Shown one piece after another: positions 25,654 to 33,541 of a stretch of 64,000 nt of DNA. Source of the stretch: Aeromicrobium wangtongii (GTDB taxonomy: Bacteria > Actinomycetota > Actinomycetes > Propionibacteriales > Nocardioidaceae); assembly GCF_024584515.1 (NCBI RefSeq), contig NZ_CP102173.1:2914001-2978000 (forward strand), in the 5' to 3' direction. Within the stretch, counting starts at the first letter, position 1, and each line of letters begins with the position of its first letter. Under the pieces are notes generated by a model that saw nothing but the letters and a program-made list of their open reading frames with translations, was not told the DNA's origin and made no database searches. Both the position numbers and the translations under genes were made by a program.

Positions 25654-25659
25654 ACTATA
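25654..25659 (-). promoter_or_regulatory. Possible -10 element of the fbiC-cofC operon
   Basis: Reads TATAGT on the minus strand, a close match to the sigma-70 -10 box, about 145 bases upstream of the fbiC ATG. Just upstream is the palindrome GCTGCGCGCAGC (25672-25683), which may be the terminator of the preceding oxidoreductase gene. No clear -35 is visible. Confidence 0.35.
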
Positions 25660-25686
25660 CGCATCTGTGGCGCTGCGCGCAGCACC

Positions 25687-26688
25687 TCAGCCGATGGTGG
25701 GCAGGACCTGAGCGCCGAACGTCTGGATGAAGGCGCGCTGGTTCAGGCCGACGTTGTGCAGGTAGATGCGGTCGAAGCCGATGTCGGCGAACTTCTGCAC
25801 CCGGGCCCGGTGCGCGTCGACGTCGCTGCTGATCAGCATCCGGTCATCGAAGCCCTCGGGGCCGACGAGCCGGGCCATCTGCTCGAACACCTGCGGACTG
25901 CGGATGTCGCCCTTCGGGAAGGCCATCGCGCCCAGCGGCCACTGCTCGATCGCATGAGCCATGGCCTCCTCCTGGGTCGGGGCCCAGCTGAGATTGAGGT
26001 GCAGGACCTTCAGCATCGCGCGCGGGTCACGACCCGACTCACGAACGCCCAGGTCGAAGCGCTCCAGCAGCGTCGCTGCCCGGTCGTACGACGTCCCCAC
26101 CGTGACGATGCCGTCGGCGATCTTGCCGGCCCGGCGCGCGGTGACCGGGCCGCTCGTGGCGACCAGGACGGGTGGCGCGACGGCCGGCATCGTCCACAGC
26201 CGGGTGGACTCCATCCGGTGGAACGTCCCGGCGAACCGGGTGTCGCGCCCCGCGATGGACGCCGCGAACAGCTTCTTGATCAGGTCGATGGCCTCGAACA
26301 TCGAGTTGATGCGGTCCGAGGCCTCGGGCCAGTAGCTCGCCGTCACGTGCTCGTTGAGCGCCTCGCCCGGGCCGATGCCCAACCAGTGACGCCCCTCGTA
26401 CATCGAGGCCAGCGTCGCGGCGGCCTGCGCCAGCGTCGCCGGGTGGTACCGGTAGCCCGGCACGGCCATGCCGGGCCCGAAGTTGGACGACGTCCGCTCC
26501 CCCAGTGCCGTCAGGACGCTCCAGACGAACGGGGCCTGCCCCTGGCCGGGCAGCCATGGCTGGAAGTGATCGGTGGCCAGCGTCCCGACGAATCCGTGCT
26601 GCTCGGCCAGGGCCGCGAGCTCGACGGCCTCGGCAGGGGCGTACTTCTCCAGCGCAGCGGCGTAGCCGACCTCGACTCGAGCACTCAT
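25687..26688 (-). CDS. F420-dependent LLM oxidoreductase, FGD-like
   Basis: A 333-residue luciferase-like TIM-barrel protein resembling F420-dependent glucose-6-phosphate dehydrogenase (Fgd) over its whole length: TDHFQPW near residue 39, GERT, GPGEALNE near 112, and a C-terminal FIQTFGAQVLP end. Proteins of this type use F420 rather than FMN. It lies directly upstream of the F420 genes and ten bases after the add gene, linking both groups. The substrate is uncertain; sugar-6-phosphate or another F420 reaction is possible. Confidence 0.85.
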   Translation of the reverse strand: MSARVEVGYAAALEKYAPAEAVELAALAEQHGFVGTLATDHFQPWLPGQGQAPFVWSVLTALGERTSSNFGPGMAVPGYRYHPATLAQAAATLASMYEGRHWLGIGPGEALNEHVTASYWPEASDRINSMFEAIDLIKKLFAASIAGRDTRFAGTFHRMESTRLWTMPAVAPPVLVATSGPVTARRAGKIADGIVTVGTSYDRAATLLERFDLGVRESGRDPRAMLKVLHLNLSWAPTQEEAMAHAIEQWPLGAMAFPKGDIRSPQVFEQMARLVGPEGFDDRMLISSDVDAHRARVQKFADIGFDRIYLHNVGLNQRAFIQTFGAQVLPTIG

Positions 26689-26697
26689 CGGTCGAAC

Positions 26698-27780
26698 CTA
26701 CAGCGCGGCGTACGCCGGCTTGATGACCTCGTTGATCAGCACCAGCCGCTCGTCGAAGGGCAGGAAGGCGCTCTTCATGGCGTTGACGGTGAACCAGCGC
26801 AGATCGTCCAGGTCGTAGTCGAAGGCGTCGACCAGCAGCTGGAACTCCCGCGACATCGAGGTGCCGCTCATGAGCCGGTTGTCGCAGTTGACGGTGACGC
26901 GGAAGCCGAGGTCCTTGAGCAGGCCGATCGGGTGGTCGGCGATCGACGTCATGCCGGGCACGGCGTGGGTCTGCAGGTTCGACGAGGGGCACATCTCCAG
27001 TGGGATGCGGCGGTCGCGGATGTACGCGGCCAGGCCGCCCAGGATCGGGCTGTCCGGATCGCTGAAGTCGATGTCGTCGACGATGCGCACGCCGTGGCCG
27101 AGGCGCTCCGCGCCGCAGCGCTGGATGGCCTGCCAGATCGAGGGCAGCCCGAACGCCTCGCCGGCGTGGATCGTGAAGTGCGCGTTCTCGCGCCGCAGGT
27201 ACTCGAAGGCCTCCAGGTGCAGGATCGGCGGGAAGCCGTCCTCGGCGCCGGCGATGTCGAAGCCGGCGACGCCGCGGTCGCGGTACTCCACGACCAGCTC
27301 GGCGATCTCCAGACCGCGGTCGGCGTGCCGCATCGCGGTCAGCAGCTGGCCGATCTCGATGCTCTGCCCCTCCAGGGCGGCGATCTGCTTGCCCTCCTGG
27401 ATGCCGGCCTGCACCGCGTCCACCGTCTCGCGCAGGCTCAGCCCGGCGGAGAGGTGCTGCTCGGGCGCCCACCGCAGCTCGGCGTAGACGACGCCGTCGT
27501 CGGCCAGGTCGAGCACGGCCTCACGAGCGACCCGCGCCAGGTCCTCGGGACGCTGCATGACCGCAACGGTGTGGACGAAGGTCTCGAGGTAGCGCTCGAG
27601 CGATCCGGAGCTGGACGCCTCCTCGAACCAGGCGCCGAGCGCCTCGGCACCCTCGGCGGGCAGGTCGTGGCCGATCTCATCGGCGATCTCGGCCACGGTG
27701 GCAGGACGGACGCCGCCGTCGAGGTGCTCGTGGAGGGCGACCTTGGGGGCCTTCTTGATCTGTTCAGGGGTAGCAGTCAC
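26698..27780 (-). CDS. add: Adenosine deaminase
   Basis: A 360-residue metal-dependent deaminase converting (deoxy)adenosine to (deoxy)inosine. Zinc and catalytic motifs are HEHLDGG near residue 17, HAGEAFG near 200, ERLGHGVRI near 220, CPSSNLQT near 250 and NCDNRLMSG near 285. It follows the MaoC gene by 12 bases and precedes the Fgd-like gene by nine on the same strand, inside the nucleoside salvage operon. Confidence 0.96.
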   Translation of the reverse strand: MTATPEQIKKAPKVALHEHLDGGVRPATVAEIADEIGHDLPAEGAEALGAWFEEASSSGSLERYLETFVHTVAVMQRPEDLARVAREAVLDLADDGVVYAELRWAPEQHLSAGLSLRETVDAVQAGIQEGKQIAALEGQSIEIGQLLTAMRHADRGLEIAELVVEYRDRGVAGFDIAGAEDGFPPILHLEAFEYLRRENAHFTIHAGEAFGLPSIWQAIQRCGAERLGHGVRIVDDIDFSDPDSPILGGLAAYIRDRRIPLEMCPSSNLQTHAVPGMTSIADHPIGLLKDLGFRVTVNCDNRLMSGTSMSREFQLLVDAFDYDLDDLRWFTVNAMKSAFLPFDERLVLINEVIKPAYAAL

Positions 27781-27792
27781 GCCCTCATCGTG

Positions 27793-28248
27793 TCATGGGC
27801 CCATCAAGAGGGTGACAGTCTCCGCGACGCAGGCCGGCTTGTCGTGCCCCTTGATCTCGATGGTGTGCTGCATCGTGACCTGCTGGCCCTTCTCGATGTC
27901 GACGACCTCGAGCATCTCGACCCGGTTGCGCACCTTGGAATTGACCCGCACCGGCGCCACGAACCGCACCTTGTTCAGGCCGTAGTTGACCCGGGCGACG
28001 TCACCGGCGAAGGCGAACACCTGGGCGCCCAGGAACGGGAGCATCGAGAGCGTGAGGTAGCCGTGGGCCACCGTCGCGCCGAAGGGACCACCGGCGGCCC
28101 GCTCCGGGTCGACGTGGATCCACTGGCGGTCCCCCGTGGCGTCGGCGAACATGTCGATCCGGTCCTGGGTGATGGCGACCCACTCGCTGACACCGAGCTC
28201 CTGGCCTGCCGCGTCGGCGATCTCTCTGCTGTCGTTCAGGATGCGCAT
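27793..28248 (-). CDS. MaoC-family dehydratase
   Basis: A 151-residue hot-dog-fold protein with the hydratase motif FADATGDRQWIHVDPERA and GPFGATVAHGYLTLS. Such proteins add or remove water on enoyl/hydroxyacyl-CoA substrates. It sits between deoA (nine bases upstream) and add in a nucleoside operon, where no CoA chemistry is expected, so its role there is unclear. Confidence 0.88.
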   Translation of the reverse strand: MRILNDSREIADAAGQELGVSEWVAITQDRIDMFADATGDRQWIHVDPERAAGGPFGATVAHGYLTLSMLPFLGAQVFAFAGDVARVNYGLNKVRFVAPVRVNSKVRNRVEMLEVVDIEKGQQVTMQHTIEIKGHDKPACVAETVTLLMGP

Positions 28249-28257
28249 CGCCCCAAC

Positions 28258-29541
28258 CTAGCCAATACGGTCGATGACCACCGAAGGCGCGTCGAACGGA
28301 GCGTGACCCACGTCATACGATCCCTCGAGGGCGGCGACGGCCCGCTCGAACCGCTCGGGCGTGTCGGTGTGCAGCGTCATCAGGGGCTGACCGGCGACGA
28401 CCGCATCGCCCGGCTTGGCGTGCATCACCACGCCGGCAGCGAGCTGCACCTGCTCACCGGGGCGCGAGCGTCCCGCGCCCAGGCGCCATGCGGCCACGCC
28501 GACGCTCAGCGCGTCCAGGCGCGACAGCGTGCCCGACGCGGGCGCCGTGACGACGTGCGTCTCGCGGGCGACCGGCAGGGGTGCGTCGGGGTCGCCACCC
28601 TGCGCCGAGATCATCCGCCGCCACACGTCCATCGCGGCGCCGGAGGCCAGGACCTCCGCGGGGTCCTTGTCGTCCTTGCCGGCGGCCGCCAGCATCTCGC
28701 GCGCGAGCGCCACGGTCAGCTCGACGACGTCCGCGGGTCCGCCACCGGCCAGCACCTCGACCGACTCGGCGACCTCGCAGGCATTGCCCGCGGTCCGGCC
28801 CAGCGGCGTCGACATGTCGGTCAGCAGCGCGACGGTCTTGACCCCGGCATCCGTGCCCAGGGCCACCATCGTCTCGGCGAGCTCCCGGGCCTGGTCGAGC
28901 TCCTTCATGAACGCGCCCGAGCCGGCCTTGACGTCGAGCACGAGCGCCCCGGTCCCCTCGGCGATCTTCTTGCTCATGATCGAGCTGGCGATCAGCGGGA
29001 TCGCCTCGACCGTGCCGGTGACGTCGCGCAGCGCGTACAGCTTCTTGTCGGCCGGCGCGAGCCCGGCGCCAGCAGCGCAGATGACCGCGCCGATGTCCTC
29101 GAGCTGCGCGAGCATCTCCTCGTTCGTCAGGTTCGCCCGCCAGCCGGGGATGGCCTCGAGCTTGTCCAGCGTGCCGCCGGTGTGCCCGAGGCCGCGTCCG
29201 GACAGCTGCGGCACCGCGACGCCGCAGGCCGCGACGAGGGGCGCCAGCGGCAGGGTGATCTTGTCGCCCACTCCCCCGGTGGAGTGCTTGTCGGCCGTCG
29301 CCCACGACAGTGACGAGAAGTCCATCCGCTCACCGCTGTCGATCATCGCGTGGGTCCAGCGGGAGATCTCGCGGCGGTTCATGCCGTTGATCAGGATCGC
29401 CATCGCGAGCGCCGACATCTGCTCGTCGGCGACGACCCCTCGGGTGAACGCGTCGACGACCCAGTCGATCTGCGGATCGGTCAGCTCGTGCTTGTCCCGC
29501 TTGGTGGCGATGACCTCTACGGCGTCGAACAACTCAGTCAT
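28258..29541 (-). CDS. deoA: Thymidine phosphorylase
   Basis: A 427-residue pyrimidine-nucleoside phosphorylase that splits thymidine or deoxyuridine into base and deoxyribose-1-phosphate. It carries the family signature SGRGLGHTGGTLDKLEAIPG near residue 110 and the phosphate-binding KHSTGGVGDK near 83. I chose the ATG at 29539-29541, which overlaps the P450 stop as ATGA; the frame extends upstream only as a shadow of the P450 gene. Its product feeds the mutase and DeoC. Confidence 0.96.
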   Translation of the reverse strand: MTELFDAVEVIATKRDKHELTDPQIDWVVDAFTRGVVADEQMSALAMAILINGMNRREISRWTHAMIDSGERMDFSSLSWATADKHSTGGVGDKITLPLAPLVAACGVAVPQLSGRGLGHTGGTLDKLEAIPGWRANLTNEEMLAQLEDIGAVICAAGAGLAPADKKLYALRDVTGTVEAIPLIASSIMSKKIAEGTGALVLDVKAGSGAFMKELDQARELAETMVALGTDAGVKTVALLTDMSTPLGRTAGNACEVAESVEVLAGGGPADVVELTVALAREMLAAAGKDDKDPAEVLASGAAMDVWRRMISAQGGDPDAPLPVARETHVVTAPASGTLSRLDALSVGVAAWRLGAGRSRPGEQVQLAAGVVMHAKPGDAVVAGQPLMTLHTDTPERFERAVAALEGSYDVGHAPFDAPSVVIDRIG

Positions 29542-30725
29542 GGTGCAGCTTTCACGTCGATCTTCTCGTAGCCGCGCAGCACCCAGGTCGGGCGGCGCGG
29601 CGCCTCCCCCGCCAGCTCCAGCGAGGGGAACCGGCCGAGCAGGGTCTTGATGCTGATCTGCAGCTCCAGGCGCGCCAGCGGCGCGCCCAGGCAGAAGTGC
29701 AGGCCCATGCCGAAGCCGACATGGGGGTTGGGATCGCGGCCGACGTCGAAGGTGTCGGCATCGGCGAACACGGCGGCGTCGCGGTTGGCCGAGCCCATCA
29801 GGCAGGCGATCTTCTCGCCGGTCCGGATCAGCTGGCCCGACACCTCGACATCGGCGGTCGCCGTGCGCTCGAACAGCTGCAGAGCCGCGTCGTAGCGGAT
29901 GAGCTCCTCCAGCGCGGTCTCCACCGGCACCTCGCCGGACGTGATCCGGGCGAGCTGGTCGGGATGCTCCAGCAGCGCGTGGAAGCCATTGCCGAACACG
30001 TTGACGGATGCCTCGTGCCCCGCGTTGAGCAGCAGGACGACCGAGGCGACCAGCTCGTCGTCGCTGAGCTTCGAGCCGTCGTCGCGGGCCTGGATCAGAT
30101 CGGTGATCAGGTCCTCCCCGGGCGACGACCGGCGCTGCTCCACGACATCGCGCACGTAGTCGGAGAAGGCGGTGCTGGCCTCGATCGCGGCAGCCTTGGT
30201 CGGCGCGCCGACACCGGGCTCGTACATGTGCACGATGGCCTGCGACCAGTCGCGCAGGCGGGCGTGGTCCTCCCGCGGGACGCCGAGCATGTCGGCGATG
30301 ACGTACACCGGCATGGGCTCGGCGTAGTCGCCGAGCAGGTCGAAGGAGTCGCCCAGCTCGTCGACCATCTGCGCGGCGAGCGACTCGATGCGCGGCCGCA
30401 TGCGCTCGACGTGGCCGCGCCCGAAGGCGGCAGCCACGAGCCGCCGCAGGCGGGTGTGCGTCGGCGGCTCGTTCTCCATCATCTGGTTGCGGTGCAGCGC
30501 GTTGAACGGCTCCATCTCGGCCGTGGGCTCCCAGTCGGTCCAGATCCGACCGAACGCCCGGTTGCGCAGCACCTGGCTGACCGAGTCGTGCGTCGTGGCC
30601 AGCCACATGCCCATCGGCTCGTGCCAGAGCACGGGACCGGTCTCGCGCAGCGCGGCCAGCGTGGGATAGGGGTCCTGCAGGAACTCCGGCGCGCTGGGAT
30701 CGAGCTGGAGGGTGTTGCTGGTCAT
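29538..30725 (-). CDS. Cytochrome P450 within nucleoside operon
   Basis: A 395-residue P450. The haem loop FGMGLHFCLG places the cysteine near residue 341. The I-helix reads AGHEASVN near residue 230: the usual acid-Thr pair is Glu-Ala-Ser, as in CYP107A1 (P450eryF), where substrate helps proton delivery. I chose the ATG at 30723-30725 behind GGAGG. It lies between cdd (70 bases upstream) and deoA (ATGA overlap), so it is co-translated with salvage enzymes. Its substrate is unknown, and no ferredoxin gene is adjacent. Confidence 0.93.
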   Translation of the reverse strand: MTSNTLQLDPSAPEFLQDPYPTLAALRETGPVLWHEPMGMWLATTHDSVSQVLRNRAFGRIWTDWEPTAEMEPFNALHRNQMMENEPPTHTRLRRLVAAAFGRGHVERMRPRIESLAAQMVDELGDSFDLLGDYAEPMPVYVIADMLGVPREDHARLRDWSQAIVHMYEPGVGAPTKAAAIEASTAFSDYVRDVVEQRRSSPGEDLITDLIQARDDGSKLSDDELVASVVLLLNAGHEASVNVFGNGFHALLEHPDQLARITSGEVPVETALEELIRYDAALQLFERTATADVEVSGQLIRTGEKIACLMGSANRDAAVFADADTFDVGRDPNPHVGFGMGLHFCLGAPLARLELQISIKTLLGRFPSLELAGEAPRRPTWVLRGYEKIDVKAAP

Positions 30726-30795
30726 CGTTCGCCTCCGGGGAAGTGGTGTTTCTGCGTTCGAGTAGCTGGGACGACCGGAACGTCCAGACGTCCGA

Positions 30796-31215
30796 TCACA
30801 CCGTCCCCAGGTCGTCGGCACCGAAGGCGTCGGGGAGCACCTCGGTCATGGTCTTGACGCCGCTGGGCGTCATGAGCTGCATGTCGGGCCCACCGTTCTC
30901 CCACAGCAGCTGGCGGCAGCGGCCGCACGGCATGAGCGCCGCGCCCCTGGAGTCGACGCAGGCCACCGCGATGAGACGTCCGCCGCCGGTCGAGTGCAGC
31001 GCCGACACCATGCCGCACTCGGCGCACAGCGCCACACCGTAGGCGGCGTTCTCGACATTGCAGCCGAGCACGACCCGGCCGTCGTCGACGAGCCCGGCCG
31101 CGCCGACCCTGTAGTTGGAGTAGGGCGCATAGGCGCGTCCCATCACCTCGGTGGCGTACTTGGTCAGCGACTCCCAGTCGATGGGGTCGCCGGCACCGCT
31201 GATCCCCAGAGCCAT
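30796..31215 (-). CDS. cdd: Cytidine deaminase
   Basis: A 139-residue homotetrameric-type deaminase converting (deoxy)cytidine to (deoxy)uridine. Zinc and catalytic motifs are CNVENAAYG ... CAE near residues 51-69 and PCGRCRQ near 95. The ATG at 31213-31215 shares one base with the permease stop (TGATG). It follows the nucleoside ABC transporter genes on the same strand. Confidence 0.95.
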   Translation of the reverse strand: MALGISGAGDPIDWESLTKYATEVMGRAYAPYSNYRVGAAGLVDDGRVVLGCNVENAAYGVALCAECGMVSALHSTGGGRLIAVACVDSRGAALMPCGRCRQLLWENGGPDMQLMTPSGVKTMTEVLPDAFGADDLGTV

Positions 31216-32453
31216 CAGCCCGCACTCCCTCGTCGGTACTGGGCGCCATCCGCGGCCGGCATCCGTAGTCGTTGCGCCCCGAGCGCCAGCACGAACAGCG
31301 TCGTGACGTACGGCGTCATGACCGTGAACTCGCGCGGCACGGCGTCGGTCAGCAGGAACCAGGCCATGACCGCCACACCGACGACCGCCACGGTGACGGC
31401 GCCGCGCACCTGTCGGCGGTAGGCACGCCACGCCGCGAAGGCCAGCAGACCGATGGCCACCACCAGCAGCAGCGAGTGCACCGACTGCGTGTCGCGCAGG
31501 CGCAGCGAGTCGGTGTAGCCGAAGGTCAGCGCACCGGCGAGCAGGCCGCCGGGACGCCAGTTGCCGAAGATCATCGCGGCCAGGCCGATGTAGCCGCGTC
31601 CGCCGGTCTGACCCGTGCTGAAGCCGCTGGACGCCACGAGCGCCAGGAAGCCGCCGCCGATTCCGGCGAGGGCGCCGGAGATGAGCACCGCGATGTACTT
31701 GTAGCGGTACACGTTGACGCCCAGGGTCTCGGCGGCCTGCGGGTTCTCGCCGCAGGAGCGCAGCCGCAGGCCGAAGGACGTGCGCCACAGCACCACGGCC
31801 GAGACCACGACGAGCGCGAAGATCAGCAGGCTCAGCGTCGAGATGTTGGTCGTCATGGCCTGGATGAACGCGGCCACGTCCGACACGAAGAACCAGTGCT
31901 GGTCGGCGATGTCCTTGGCCAGGTCGGACACGCCGGGAATCGTGATCTGGGCCGGCGCCTCCAATCCGTTGAGCTGGCGAGGGCCGCCGCCCTCGTAGTC
32001 GGAGAAGATCGCCTCGGCCAGGTACGTCGCCACGCCCGCACCGATCAGGTTGATCGCGACGCCGGACACGATGTGGTCGACGCCGAAGCTGATCGTGGCG
32101 ATGGCGTGCAGGAGACCGCCGATCAGACCCAGCAGGGCCGCGCCGAGAATGCCGACCCACGGGCCGTAGTGGTAGGTGAAGAACGCCGCTCCCCAGGTGC
32201 CGAGGATCATCTGCCCCTCGAGGCCGATGTTGACGACGCCGGCCCGCTCGGCCCAGAGACCTCCGAGGGCGGCCGCCAGGATCGGGCAGGTCGCGATGAT
32301 CGCGGCGCGGATCGTCCCGGCAGCGGTCAGGTCGTTGGTGTCGGTGATGATCCGGACGAACGACACCAGACCGATGCCGATCAGGCCGATGTACAGCCAG
32401 CTCTTGCTCACGCGCTCGACGATGCCGCGCTTCTGGACCGTGGCGGTGCTCAT
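31215..32453 (-). CDS. Nucleoside ABC transporter permease 2 (NupQ/YufQ-like)
   Basis: A 412-residue integral membrane protein of the BPD_transp_2 family with about ten hydrophobic segments and the motif WAERAGVVNIGLEGQM near residue 68. It is the second channel subunit of a BMP-type (RnsABCD/NupNOPQ-like) nucleoside importer. I chose the ATG at 32451-32453 because it overlaps the upstream permease stop as ATGA. Confidence 0.92.
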   Translation of the reverse strand: MSTATVQKRGIVERVSKSWLYIGLIGIGLVSFVRIITDTNDLTAAGTIRAAIIATCPILAAALGGLWAERAGVVNIGLEGQMILGTWGAAFFTYHYGPWVGILGAALLGLIGGLLHAIATISFGVDHIVSGVAINLIGAGVATYLAEAIFSDYEGGGPRQLNGLEAPAQITIPGVSDLAKDIADQHWFFVSDVAAFIQAMTTNISTLSLLIFALVVVSAVVLWRTSFGLRLRSCGENPQAAETLGVNVYRYKYIAVLISGALAGIGGGFLALVASSGFSTGQTGGRGYIGLAAMIFGNWRPGGLLAGALTFGYTDSLRLRDTQSVHSLLLVVAIGLLAFAAWRAYRRQVRGAVTVAVVGVAVMAWFLLTDAVPREFTVMTPYVTTLFVLALGAQRLRMPAADGAQYRRGSAG

Positions 32454-33541
32454 GCGGTCACCTCCGTGGGTCCGGCCAGCTCGCGGCTGACTGCTCGTTG
32501 CTCGAGTCTGGTGCGCCATCGACGCACCACCTCATAGGTCACCACGACGGCCAGCACCGCGACGCCCTGGGTGATCTGGACGATGCTCGGCGAGACGTCC
32601 GTGCCGAAGGTCAGGTCATTGGACTTGACCGAGAGGAAGGCGAACAGCAGCGCGCCGAACAGCATGCCCAGCGGACGGTTGCGGCCCAACAGGGCCACGG
32701 CGATGCCGAGGAAGCCCAGCCCGGCCTGGAAGGACGTGCCGTAGTTGCGCGCCCCGCCGAACAGCGCCGGCATCCAGATCAGACCGGCGACCGCTCCCGA
32801 GAGGACCATCGAGATCAGGATCATCCGCTTGGGGTTGATGCCGCTGGCCAGGGCCGCGCTCTCGGACTGGCCGCTGGCGCGCAGGTCGAAACCGAACCGG
32901 GTCTTGTTCAGCAGCACCCAGAAGCCGACGCCCACGAGCACCGCGATGAGCCCCAGCGCCCAGATCTCGCCGTCGCGGTCCTCGAAGGGCGAGAACCCAC
33001 CGACGGTGCTGCCGGGATCGAGGTTCTTGGTGTGGACGCTGTTGCCCTCCTTGACCCCGTAGTTGTTCAGGAAGTAGCCGACCAGGGTGATGGCGATCGA
33101 GTTGAGCATGATCGTCGCGATGACCTCGCTGACCCCACGGGTCGTCCGCAGGATGCCGGCGATGCCGGCCCACGCGCCACCGACGACCAGCGCCACCAGG
33201 ACCGAGGCCGCGACGTTGGCGAACCCGCTCAGGTAGGCGGCGCCGGCGAAGGTCGCGGCGGCGAAGGAGGCCAGCGTGTACTGGCCCTCCAGACCGATGT
33301 TGAACAGGCCCATGCGGAAGCCGATCGCGGCAGCGATGGCGGCGATGTAGATCATCACGGTCTGGTTGAGGATGTCGACGCGCAGCCGGGGCTTGGGCAT
33401 CTCGAACATCGTCGACCAGAACTCGCCCGGCGAGCTGCCGACGGCGGCGATGACCAGCGTCGTGACGATGATGCTGAGCACGATTGCGATCGCAGGCGCC
33501 AGCAGGCTCAGCCCGACGGCGCGTAGGTTGAACCGGTTCAT
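32450..33541 (-). CDS. Nucleoside ABC transporter permease 1 (NupP/YufP-like)
   Basis: A 363-residue membrane permease with an N-terminal TM segment (LLAPAIAIVLSIIVTTLVIA) and the conserved FRMGLFNIGLEGQ motif near residue 75. Pairs with the next permease. The ATG at 33539-33541 overlaps the ATPase stop as ATGA; the open frame upstream is a shadow of the ATPase gene. Confidence 0.93.
   Translation of the reverse strand: MNRFNLRAVGLSLLAPAIAIVLSIIVTTLVIAAVGSSPGEFWSTMFEMPKPRLRVDILNQTVMIYIAAIAAAIGFRMGLFNIGLEGQYTLASFAAATFAGAAYLSGFANVAASVLVALVVGGAWAGIAGILRTTRGVSEVIATIMLNSIAITLVGYFLNNYGVKEGNSVHTKNLDPGSTVGGFSPFEDRDGEIWALGLIAVLVGVGFWVLLNKTRFGFDLRASGQSESAALASGINPKRMILISMVLSGAVAGLIWMPALFGGARNYGTSFQAGLGFLGIAVALLGRNRPLGMLFGALLFAFLSVKSNDLTFGTDVSPSIVQITQGVAVLAVVVTYEVVRRWRTRLEQRAVSRELAGPTEVTA

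Noticed and set aside
25672..25683. GCTGCGCGCAGC as an operator for fbiC
   Set aside because: The site is only 12 bp, GC-only at its core and directly after a stop codon; a terminator or chance is more likely.
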